From Tenodera sinensis (taxonomy: Eukaryota > Arthropoda > Insecta > Mantodea > Mantidae), in assembly GCA_030765045.1 (NCBI GenBank), contig CM060972.1, positions 3,952,501 to 4,016,500 on the forward strand: a DNA stretch of 64,000 nucleotides, in the 5' to 3' direction. Below, in pieces: positions 21,626 to 31,724 of this stretch (position 1 is its first letter; every line of letters starts with the position of its first letter). The position numbers were made by a program, and so were the translations under genes. The notes beneath the pieces were generated by a model. That model was not told the origin of the DNA and searched no databases. It saw nothing but the letters and a program-made list of their open reading frames with translations.

Positions 21626-23010
21626 TTAGATTAAGCATTTGCTGTTTAAAAAATGTTACTCTATTGAAACTACACAAGTAGCGCAGTAGGATGCGCACCA
21701 AGACTCTATGGAGGAATTTAGCGCATGCGCAGCAATGTTATCATATTCAAATCGTTCTTCGCAGTACACAGATGCAGTACACACACTTCTTGTATGTCAG
21801 AACCGTTCGTTCTTAAACTTGCACGCTCTCCAGCGTCTAAACTGTGCATTTCCGGACAGATAGGGGTTCCTATTTGAAAAACGATCAGTTTGCCATCCTG
21901 CACAACATAGGCTGTCGGTGTTTTTGGTACACCCTGTATACACTAACGTGAAATGTTCTTCCGACACGTTAAGGAAGTTAAAATATTGCCTTACGCTGTA
22001 ACTAACTACCGCTAGGTATTTTTCCAAGGCCTGCTGATAGTATCTGCAGGCTAGGTGAAGTGGACCGGCCGTTGTGCCAATCATAGCGGAGATTAATGTG
22101 CAACCTGTTAACCAGTCCATCGAGGTCGGCGCTTTTATTACTGCAAATATGCATGTGTCTGCAGTTATCAATTGTTCTGAACCGCTTGGCCAATCACCTC
22201 CAACTCATTCGGCACGTAGGGCCTTTTCATGGATAAGGTCTATATAACTATGCAAGGTAGCACATTCACATGTTCTTCTCTACTCACCCTTCAACATACA
22301 GCCTATATTATGTAAGTTGGTATGTATGAAGATTAGAAGCGCGACTAAATAGTGGAATAATGAAAATATACTTAACATTAGCAGAAAGTGTTACAAACTG
22401 AAGATCTCCTTTTTGCTCATTCCCTTTAGCTGTTATCATTAATGGAAATCCGCATTTCAAATGACGTAGAAATCGGCAGTAATTTGCAACAATTGCTCCC
22501 AGTAAAATCCTATGTTTAAAGTGTTCCCTTTGTCAATCACCTGTCACATGAAGGTAACTTAAAACTTTGTATTTGTTTCATAAATGTACCTTATGATATA
22601 TATTCCAGTTAATTAAACTTATCTTCCTACTAGACAAGTGCATGAGCTTATGAACTCATAGTTATTTCAGGTTATGTGGTTAATTTGTTTATACGCATTG
22701 CCAACTACACAACTCCAACATTGTACAACTTATGTGCTAATACTGCTGGCTATTTTCATTTCTCATACATTGGCGCTCTGGGTTACGCGATCGTATTCGG
22801 CAACATAACCAAAAGTTGTAGGGATAATGTTCAAACTACGGGTATTTCAGGTAGTATCTTATATTAGTTCAATGAAACTTAATATCGGTAAACAGAGCTC
22901 CACGAGGCAAAAACAAAAATATAGTCACTATTACTAAGGACTGTTTCATTCATTATCATCTACGCCGTGATCATTCTTTACTTTATTACAAATTATCAGT
23001 AAGTCATTGC
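21626..23010. other. Unassigned region
   Basis: A relatively G+C-rich stretch (21700-22250) without Rep-A or Rep-B. It holds a GCGCATGCGC palindrome at 21721, a GGTACACCCTGTATAC block near 21930 like the ends of various insect transposons, and CACATTCACATGTTCTTCTC near 22261, which resembles a motif inside the 48.4-kb element. A minus-strand frame of 124 codons (21797-22171) has no recognised domain. Probably an unidentified TE. Confidence 0.35.
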
Positions 23011-23014
23011 TTTC

Positions 23015-23425
23015 TTTAGTCAGTTTCTCCAACTATGTCCTATAAGTCGCTGAAAGAGACTTTATTACACATTGCAATCGATTAACAATCAACAAATTCT
23101 TCCAAAGAAAGGTTATCTGTTAATGTTAAAAATATAGTGGGATTTATTTGAGATTATAAACTGCTTTTCTATTATAACAACAAGAGATCGAAATACGTAT
23201 AATTTTTGGGTTTCATTTTCCTCAATTGCCAGTGCTGGACTACATTAATCAAAATAAATATATTTTAGGTTAATTTATATACAATTTAATATTTTCTGGT
23301 CAGATATAGTATGTAAGTTCATATTTAATTTCTGAAATAGTCTACATAAATATAACTCGACGGCCTGATTCTCACTCTGCTCGAGAATGCTCAGGTTACG
23401 TCACACGTATTATCATATTACTTGG
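23015..23425 (+). repeat. Rep-B copy
   Basis: Body blocks from AACTATGTCCTATAAGTCGC through GGGTTTCATTTTCCTCAATT to CTCTGCTCGAGAATGCTCAG and TATTATCATATTACTTGG. Confidence 0.75.
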
Positions 23426-23857
23426 AATAATGCATTAGAATGCGTAACTCTGAAGTCTATGCTACACTTAAAGATGCAGGAGCGCATTTAAAATTATGTG
23501 TTTTTCGTATTCAGCAATGCTTTAAGTATTTTATATATACTATTAAATAATCAAGATATTTAACGCTTTCTCCAGTAAGCTCAAGAAAAAGGTTAGAAGT
23601 TTCAAAACTTTTAAGGCTTGTTTTAAAGAGTATGTGCGTATGTAAGAAGTCATTTCACTTTGTAGAAGGCACAACGCTGTGACTGTATGTTAAGAATTAA
23701 TGTTGTCTGTTACACTCAGAGCTTATTGGTATGTGTGGAATGTTATTCTAACCTACACATGTTCACACTGGAGCTTGTTTCTCGTATTCTCACATGTACC
23801 AGTGATAAACTATACGTTCAGTGGCTTTCCTGGCCAAAGCGAACTTACATACTGCTT

Positions 23858-23905
23858 TCTAATCTGATCTAATCTCATCTAATCGAGTTGAATCTAATCT
23901 GTTCT
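23858..23905 (+). repeat. Degenerate TCTAATC tandem tract
   Basis: Repeated TCTAATC/TGATCTAATC words over about 48 bp, interrupted once by CGAGTTGAA. Confidence 0.6.
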
Positions 23906-24259
23906 ATAGAATTAAAACAGGTAAATGAGTGAAATTTCAGTGACACATAACCTTAAGAAACTTGTATGTTGAAACATAGTTCACAAACTGTTTGTTATTA
24001 ATATGTAAATACGAGTAAATGGGGCCCCATTCCCGTGCTTACTTATTTAAAGGTAGTTCCATTCATTTAGGCAGTGACCCCGTTGAGAGTGAAAGTGTAC
24101 CCTTGTCAGAAACTTGGCCTTGACAACCGGTGTAACACGATCACGTTTTTACTCGACCAAAATTAATATCATGTTCCTTTTTTTAATTAACCGACATTAA
24201 TTGTTACACAGTCCAGGTGCCAGGTGAATGAGTGCACAGACCTTATCGGCGACTTCTTA
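23906..24259. other. Unassigned region
   Basis: No gene, RNA or known repeat recognised. It includes an 8-bp palindrome GGGGCCCC-like run near 24020. Confidence 0.4.
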
Positions 24260-24345
24260 ACCTTAAACTGAAACACAATCAACATAAACATTTATACAAA
24301 TTATTTTATTGATTATTTCTTTGTAGGTACAAGGGGAATATGAGA
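24260..24345 (+). repeat. Rep-A 5' part, plus orientation
   Basis: ATAAACATTTATACAAATTA and TTTGTAGGTACAAGGGGAAT are Rep-A 5' blocks; the copy stops at GAGAATGCA where a reversed copy begins. Confidence 0.65.
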
Positions 24346-24895
24346 ATGCATTTTTTCAAAATCTTTTATTTTATCAAAAATGGCTCTAACGATTTTGATT
24401 AAAATGCCATATGTTCGAGATATTCTTTGTGACAAATGAAATGTAAATTTTGAATTTGCTAGCTATAGCCTATGTAGTCCTGTTTACTCTGGATGACTTC
24501 TGCAAACTGGTAAACCGTAAGAGATAGACAAAATCTTACTGTACAAAAATATAGTTCTTGCTAAAACATACAATTTATGTCCAAATTGACAGGCAACAAA
24601 ATGGGGGAATAATTCTTGACCCTACAATCCGATTTGAAAAAAAAAAATCTATACCAAATTAAGGAGATTGATATAGAAAAAACCTACGTTTTAAAGTCTT
24701 GCATTTCTTATTTAAGAAACAAATAGGTACAAAATTTCAAATTGTGAAGTGATTAGTCACTTTTTCGTACTCGTGGAGTGATTACCAAATTTACTGTTAA
24801 TTTGTTCTGACGTTTTGGATTGCAATTAAGTGTTTTAGAAGATGTTGGTTTACAAATTATTCTTGAGTCATGTGAGTGCAACACATAAGATGTTT
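24346..24895 (-). repeat. Rep-A, minus orientation, head-to-head with the previous copy
   Basis: Contains in reverse AAAATGGCTCTAACGATTTT, GCCTATGTAGTCCTGTTTAC, GGTAAACCGTAAGAGATAGA and, at 24868-24893, GTCATGTGAGTGCAACACAT, the inverted 5' terminus. Together with 24260-24345 the composite has Rep-A 5' sequence at both outer ends. Confidence 0.65.
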
Positions 24896-25149
24896 TAACT
24901 TTAAAAATAACGTTTTAATGCTTAGTAAACTGATATAAATAACATAATGGTTCAGAAGATAGTTGATTACACTAAAACCAAACATGCAAAAGTGTGATTC
25001 TGTATTTCAAGTAGTTACAGAGAAAAAAACTATCAATGTATATAACAATTGTCATTATTTATAATATAATTAATAAAATGTTAGTGAAAACTATTGAGAA
25101 CTTTAAGGGCTGTGCTAATTTATCTCATTAGGTGTAATTTGTATATGTT

Positions 25150-25226
25150 TATAGAATACAAGCGACCCTCAAATACACAGCCCGCGATCCCACTATGGTT
25201 CGCGACCCACGGTTTGAGAAACACTG
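25150..25226 (-). mobile_element. Possible hAT right terminus
   Basis: Read on the minus strand, the end is CAGTGTTTCTCAAACCGTGG followed by GTCGCGAACC, typical of hAT-family inverted termini. The next 8 bp outward (CTCTAGAC) fit the hAT target pattern nTnnnnAn. No matching left end or duplicated 8-mer was found upstream, so only a truncated end is claimed. Confidence 0.45.
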
Positions 25227-26094
25227 CTCTAGACACTTGTTCGTGTAAGACTGTAGCTTTAGCAGTATATTTGCTACTGTTGAACCTGTTGTAAAGTATT
25301 CAAGTTGCATTACAATGACCCTTGTTAGCATTTAGTATTCCTTACACTAACCTCTGATTTATAACTTGGATCGTATGACTTTAATTGCACGCTGCTGAAT
25401 GTGGCGGTTTATTTATCTCCATCATCATTATTATCATTCTACCACCCATTGCTTTTATGCATCTATTCAGTCATTCGCTAATTGTATTATTGAGCTTTTC
25501 ACATAACCTGTACAAACATCGCACGCCTACTTCACCCACTCTATACAGGTTTGCCAACACTCAATTCCAAATAATAGCTAAATGGTATCTTTTGTACTAA
25601 CCATTGGCTGGGATGCAGTAAACAGATGGTGGGAAAGGTAAATGCCTACAGTTAAGCTGTATACAGAGATAGTGGTCATGTATCACATTTTTGTGAATAA
25701 CTGGGGTGTATTGTGTGAACTGTATCACGCCCAGTACTTGCTTTCTCTGATATAAACCGATAGGATCGTATGAAATGCAAAAGAGAACGGAAAGTTGGTT
25801 AAATTATCACCACAGTTTGCTGCACGAAGGAACTGGGCTGTCCACAGAGAATTACACAAATTAATGTTTCCTGAGTCATACAAGCAGCATGCCCCAGGAC
25901 TTCAACTCTCCGACACTCTCACAAGTCAAGATGCAATATCTAATCTATTTTATAATGGACCATGGCTAAATGCAGTGATTATACCTCTCTTACGTGCACT
26001 TTAATGGACCGCAGTAAGGTGCACGTTTTTATCAATCACAAAAAACCACAACTTTCAATTATCGTACGTTCAATCGAACAACAACTAGCGCTAT
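25227..26094. other. Unassigned region
   Basis: No gene recognised. A plus frame at 25795-26004 (69 codons) has protein-like composition but no motif that I recognise. Confidence 0.35.
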
Positions 26095-26530
26095 CCACAT
26101 TTCCATGTTGAACTCAATTGAAACTGAAATCTATTTCAATACACGACGCTCAAGCATATTTAATTCCAACTTTTATGTTGACGAAACTGTCAAATATGCT
26201 TTCTGTGTATTTTATGTAGGTTTTGAGGTTAGTAAATGTGAGATTATAGAAGCAATAAAAGTGACTGTTGTGTTTGATCACATAATCTTGAGTAGGAAAA
26301 CAAAATGAAGACCGTGCAGCGTGTTACGGGTACAATAGAAGTTAGCACCTTTGCGGATTCAAATCGATTTGAATCCAGTAGGTGTTTTCATGCAACAACA
26401 TTTCGAACCGATCCCACTTTTAAGAGAATCGAATCGTATGATTCAGTTCGATCTGAATCCTTGTTTACATGCAGGATTGAGTCCGGAAAAAGAACTAAAA
26501 TCGATTTGTCAGAGATGACTGACAATGAGA
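26095..26530 (+). repeat. Rep-C dispersed repeat, plus copy
   Basis: Aligns in order with the reverse complement of 29285-29700: CATGTTGAACTCAATTGAAA; TTTATGTTGACGAAACTGTC; GAAGCAATAAAAGTGACTGT; AAACAAAATGAAGACCGTG; and repeated AATCGATTTGAATC words. No domain was recognised in its frames. Confidence 0.7.
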
Positions 26531-26859
26531 TGCCGGAAATTTGTACAAAGGCACACGATGTGACTAATAACTTACTGCCACAAAAACCTATAAACGTGTA
26601 CTAAGAATCTATACACAATTCATGCTTTGGAGAAAATCAAAATACCTACATAACCTCATTTCCACAAAATGTGTTTAGTACTGAATTGTGACAAAGTATG
26701 ATACAATCGACCACGTAGAGCCGTAGTAACACTAAACATATTTAGTTTATAATAATCCATAAAGCTTTAAAAGGTCTTTCTTGTCAAAAATACAACCAGA
26801 GTTACTTAATATATTCCGTAAGTATGTTCTACTTTTGTATTATTCACTAAAATAGCTAA

Positions 26860-27034
26860 ACCAAATCTAACTCGAGGTTGTGTTATTCCTTAGACAAAAT
26901 AGCTCGTCACTTGCAGTAACATAACCTCTAGTTAGATTACTAATAACTATTTCATACATAGACGTGTTAAATTATACGAATTATCACCTGGACATTTTGT
27001 TTTGAACAAATTATCTGTCATTTTTCACTGTCGC
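26860..27034 (+). repeat. Upstream extension of Rep-B
   Basis: Shares AACTCGAGGTTGTGTTATTC, CATAACCTCTAGTTAGATTA and ACTATTTCATACATAG with 37250-37450 and, more weakly, with 5750-5880. Rep-B is therefore longer than its best-conserved part. Confidence 0.6.
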
Positions 27035-27470
27035 CAACCGTATTCCATAAACCGCAGAAAAGCAATTATTATACATTACAATCGATTAACAATCAAAATA
27101 TAACTCCATTTCAATTTGACAGCTGTTGTTTTAACAATTACTGTATTTTTCCAGAAGAAAGATTATTTATTAATTTTGAAATAAAACGAGGTTCACTTGA
27201 GACTATAAACTGGTTTTCCGTTATATCAACAAGAGGTCAAATACATGTGTAGTTCGCGGATTTCATTTTCCTCAGTTGGCAGTGCTGACTAAACTGATTT
27301 TTACCAATCCAAATGAATATGTTTAAGGTTGTTTATGGAATTTAAGATTTGTTGGTTACATATAGTGTTTAAATGTATATTTTACATATGAAATAGTCCA
27401 TATAAATATAATTACATGCTCTCACTCCGCTCTAGAATATCTAGGTTAGGTCAGACGCCTTATCATGTGA
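27035..27470 (+). repeat. Rep-B copy
   Basis: Full body from TGTCGCCAACCGTATTCCAT through TTTCATTTTCCTCAGTTGGC to CTCTAGAATATCTAGGTTAG at the right end. Confidence 0.8.
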
Positions 27471-27518
27471 AATATACCACGTGGTTCACCTGTTCTTATT
27501 ATTTTTCGACACAGGCCA

Positions 27519-27659
27519 CACTTCATACTGTGAAAGCAACAAGGTCGGAATTGCCGTGCTTCTCGACCATTTGGTAGCCATGCGAATCGACCCTACTCTT
27601 CATGGGAAAATAGACTTTAGCAGTGCATGCTTCTGGAATACACTTCACAGTATGAAGTG
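27519..27659. repeat. 16-bp perfect inverted repeat pair, 141 bp overall
   Basis: CACTTCATACTGTGAA at 27519-27534 is the exact reverse complement of TTCACAGTATGAAGTG at 27644-27659, enclosing 109 bp. It may be a very short MITE or a hairpin locus; no target duplication was recognised. Confidence 0.6.
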
Positions 27660-27694
27660 ATGCGCAAATGCAAACATAATAAGCAACACTAGCA

Positions 27695-27920
27695 GACATG
27701 CCCGCCTCGGTAGCGTGATGGTTAGCGTGTCTGCCTCACGTTCAAGAGGTCACGAGTTCGAATCTCGCTTAGGGTAAGTTATCCGGGTAAGGTTTTTTCC
27801 GAGGTTTTCCCTTATCCTGAGAAGACGAATGTCGGAAAACTTAAAGCTCCATGGACCTCGGGCTCATTTGAGCATCAGTTCACCCATTTCATTTCATTCA
27901 TTCGTCCGATATGACACAAT
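27695..27920 (+). repeat. tRNA-derived SINE (SINE-2)
   Basis: CCCGCCTCGGTAGCGTGATGG with GGTTAGCGTGTCTGCCTC (box A region) and GAGTTCGAATCTCGC (box B) form a tRNA-like head of about 75 nt. A body with TTTTTTCCGAGGTTTTCCC, GACGAATGTCGGAAAAC and GGACCTCGGGCTCATTTGAG follows. The same body style is widespread in insect SINEs. It has internal RNA polymerase III promoter boxes but encodes no protein; mobility would depend on a LINE. Confidence 0.75.
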
Positions 27921-28204
27921 GTTGGAGGACGTTAACTGGCAGACATTGGTTGTGAAAGAGGTTTGTGGGGGAGGTAGCCAAATATTGATCACGAGTTGGA
28001 AAGCGCTGTAAGGAACTGTACGAATCTGTGGCTACTGTCACCCATGAAATATTCATTTCCGTCGGTACACTTCAAATAAACCTTACACTTTATTGTACAG
28101 CTCCTAGCATAGTGAACAGCTGAACCACAAACTATGTTGAGCGACACGTTTGTTCCGGCAGCATCTATGTACATATGTCAACCGTGGCACAATCGGAGCC
28201 AAAA

Positions 28205-28295
28205 GTGTAATCTGATGTGTTGCACTCACATGACTTTCTCTACTCCTCTACTAACCATTCCTACAAACTCTTATTCCTATATCTTGTAACGCTAG
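28205..28295 (+). repeat. Rep-A 5' end
   Basis: AATCTGATGTGTTGCACTCA and TACAAACTCTTATTCCTATA are present, then similarity stops at TCTTGTAACG. A further Rep-A 5' fragment (AAATTATCTTACTGGTTATT, GTACAAGGGGAATATGGGAA) lies at about 28985-29095. Confidence 0.7.
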
Positions 28296-28984
28296 TAAAT
28301 GTTCTCCTAAACGGATTTGTTACACATATTCCTGTATTATTAGTACATTTCCTATTCTCTTTTGCATATACAGGTTCATCTCTTCAGACTTCTTTGGGAA
28401 GCATGCATAAATTGAATGTTCCTTGGCATCACGTGACGTTGCTATGGTTGCGAAGAAAGTAACACACTAAGGATAGTATTGAATCTTGATATAAAGTTAA
28501 AGTGTTTATGTGCTAATTTGTGTTAAGTGAGGTCTACTGAGTGTAAAAATAAAGGTAATAAATAATTTAGAGATTGATAATCTTACAATAATAGTAATAA
28601 GAACAATAATTTCTGTGTTCAGATTGTGAAAGATGTTGAGGTGATTGCTGGTGTGTTAACCCACATGTTACGGAGAAATGGACGATAAGATAGACTTGGA
28701 TTACACATATTCTAATGAGTTTTCTTGGTACTTGAGTTGTCCTTGGTAAGTGTCGTGTTTAGTAATGTGAGTATTATTACATTGTAGTTTGATATTTGCA
28801 CGCAAGTGATTTCCTTTCCAATTAATTTTTCCTCCACACACTACACAGTACAAAAAGTGACATTATTTTTTAGAAAGGAATGCATGCACGTATGCATGTG
28901 ATAGTTGATCACCTCGTTTTTATTGGTGCAAGTAAAGCAATATGCACACTTTTCAATCATTCTACATAATAAGCATCTAGTCCA
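28296..28984. other. Unassigned region
   Basis: No gene, RNA or repeat recognised. Confidence 0.4.
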
Positions 28985-29284
28985 CAAACACTCATTTCTC
29001 TATCTACTTCATGTTAACAGAGATAGCCATTTGCACAAATTATCTTACTGGTTATTTTGTTGTAAGTACAAGGGGAATATGGGAATGCAGGAGGCTGTGA
29101 TTGAAACTGTTCGCTTTACTTCACCAATAGATAAGAAAATGAGCTACGTATTTCTATTAGAGAAAAGTGTACGTATTTAAAAAATTGAAACGAATATGAA
29201 GGATTATCTTAGTAAGATAATTATCTTAGTAGTAGGATTATCTTAGAAATAGTTACTTACGTAAGAAGGTAGGAACTAATAATC

Positions 29285-29700
29285 ATTGCGTTTCCATCGG
29301 GAATTCAAATCGATTTCAGTACTCGTTCCGGACTGAATAATGCAGGGAAAAACCTGCAGAATTTAAATCGATTTCAATCTATTGTTCTCGTAAATCACGC
29401 TCTTCATTTTGCTTTTTAGCTAAAGGAATGTAATAAAACAAAATCACTTTTATTGTTTCTATTATATTGTAATATATTTTTTGTAAAAACATTGACTAGC
29501 CAGACATCCTACTTAAAATACCAGAAGACATTCTCTTTACAGGTTTACCAACATAAATACTACGGAAGTAAAATCTTGAATTATTTCTGCTTGAGCCATA
29601 TGAAAACTGATCTAATTCTCGATTGAATTCAACATGGATACGCGAATCATATTGAGGATGCGATTGGACTCAAATTGATTTCATATTATAAGTCATAATG
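29285..29700 (-). repeat. Rep-C dispersed repeat, minus copy
   Basis: Reverse-complement partner of 26095-26530, about 3.2 kb away in opposite orientation; AATCGATTT words and GATTGAATTCAACATGGATA mark the match. Confidence 0.7.
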
Positions 29701-29714
29701 ACTTCTGGTTTATA

Positions 29715-29846
29715 CTTTCTCTACTACCTATAGTGAATAGATGAAGTATTGTATTCCAATCAAAAATTCAATGTCGAGATTTCACGGGAATTATGTTTTG
29801 AGGCCCCCTGAATTAAAAAAAAAATTTAGAAAAAGGTTCGTGTGTA

Positions 29847-29904
<58 letters not shown>

Positions 29905-30160
29905 AACACCATAATTAGAAACAAGAAGTATTTTAGAATCCAAATTTAGTGTTTAAGTTTAATATCTTTGAACAATGTGACACGAAGATTTTAAGAAAAT
30001 AGCCCCACCCTAAAGTACCCTTAACATGGAAAATTTTGATTTTCTAAAAAATGGCTCTAACCGTTTTGAGAAGATATAGATACAGGAATAAGAGTTTGTA
30101 AGAATGGTTAGTACAAGTAGAGTCGAGAAAGTCATGTGAGTGCAACACATGCTATTTTTA
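29715..30160 (-). repeat. Rep-A copy
   Basis: Reverse-oriented from the terminal hairpin side (TACTTTCTCTACTACCTATA) through CCACCCTAAAGTACCCTTAA to TCATGTGAGTGCAACACATG, the inverted 5' end. The middle is deleted: AAATGGCTCTAACCGTTTTG jumps to the outer 5' block. It contains a (GT)n run at 29850-29901. Confidence 0.75.
29850..29901 (+). repeat. (GT)n microsatellite, about 26 units
   Basis: Pure TG/GT dinucleotide run inside the CA/GT-rich block of Rep-A, where other copies have shorter CACACA stretches. Confidence 0.95.
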
Positions 30161-30659
30161 GTGCTTATGTGTAGATAGTGTTGTTTATGAGGGTGATTGG
30201 AAGTAGCAGATTGAATTAACCAGTTTGTGAATTCATTATCGGACACGACACGACACGTCACGTCACTGGATACGAACACACACACACAGACACAGAACCT
30301 GTATGAGCCACCCACTTGTACACACCCAATACAGGTCATTGCTACCAACTACTGGTTTGAAAACATTATCGTTCCTTCGTACCTACTCTTGTTATGCATG
30401 CATATGTGTGCATGTTTATCTGCTTCCTGGACTATGTATGTGTGATGTAATCACATGTCACAACAATACAATACAATACCGTTGTATCTCTGCTTAGCTT
30501 AACCCAGCGAGGAGGCGCTGTCGAACCCCGGACAGCACTCACTCTCACCCTAGCTTCTTCATGGTTTCCCCGGGTCGATCTCCTCTTGTCACATAACCTC
30601 ACTATAGCCGTTACATCCTTTATTATGAAATACGAGTAGTACTTCATGTAACGAAAGAA

Positions 30660-30945
30660 AAACCTCTGTGTGTGTTTGAACGAGATGTATATTTTTCTAT
30701 GCTAAGATTTTGTCTATCTGTTACGCTTTACCAGTTATGAAAAAGTCATACAGAGTAAACAGGACTTCATGGGGTATAGCTAGAAAATTCAAAATATACA
30801 TTTCATTTATCATAAAAATATCTCAAACTTATGCAATTTATAACAAATTGTTAGTTATTCTCGAGAAAGTAAAAATTTAGCAAAACTTTTCCATGTAAAG
30901 GGTAGTTTAGAGTGGGGGAAGTGTCACATCCTTTATATCCTTATA
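30660..30945 (+). repeat. Rep-A fragment (middle)
   Basis: TTTACCAGTTATGAAAAAGTC, CAGAGTAAACAGGACTTCAT, ATATACATTTCATTTATCAT and AAGGGTAGTTTAGAGTGGGG are Rep-A middle blocks in order (each 20 nt or shorter where contiguous). Confidence 0.75.
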
Positions 30946-31724
30946 TATGCTTTTCTCCTTAGCAAATTGTCGATGTAGAAGATCGCGCATGCGCTATACG
31001 TCTACTCTCAGAATAAGCTATGATTATCACGCATAATAACAAAAAGCATAGTACGGCTTTAGTCAGGCTTCACTTGTTTAGTATATATCCATAATAAAGT
31101 AAAATGGCTGCAATTCTTCACGTTCAAGCTAGAAAAACGTTTTAAGAAAGAAAAGAGTCTAGAGATTCTGACCTAAACAAATAACTATATCCATTCAATA
31201 AACAGAATGTGCAAGGATTAATCAGTAAATGTACAAACTGTGTTTGTTCTCCTTGTATCGCATATTTACATACACAGGTTATGTTGATACTACATTTACC
31301 AATTGCTGGAGTTAGAATGTTTAGATTTGAATAACAAGGCAGTGACGAGAATAGCCGAATACGAGCGGAAGTGTCCGAATAATAGCAAACCCACTATTTA
31401 TCGAAACGTAAAACTATAACACGGAAGTATAACTTCTTAGCGTTAGGTTAATGTTACTGCATACACAGTAACGACATAGTTTTCAATTTAATTAATAGCA
31501 AAGAACATTTAACATTAAATTGAGAAATTAAATAATAAAGAACTTTAAGTAGAAAACATGATTTTGTAATAGTAGGAAGCCAACACGCAACAATGTGCTG
31601 TAGACGGAAGTGGAAGTGTGGAATGCGAGAACAAGCGAGACCGACGCCATTGTAGTACAAGAGACGTGATGATGATCCTCGCACAAGATTCAAGATAACA
31701 CAAGAGAGAAGACATCGCGTGCAA
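30946..31724. other. Unassigned region upstream of Array 1
   Basis: No gene recognised. A GCGCATGCGC palindrome is at about 30985. The left edge of Array 1 shows no SINE sequence outside the repeats. Confidence 0.4.

Noticed and set aside
21797..22171. 124-codon minus-strand frame as a gene
   Set aside because: No recognised domain, no conservation evidence, and ends in transposon-like sequence (ACACCCTGTATAC).
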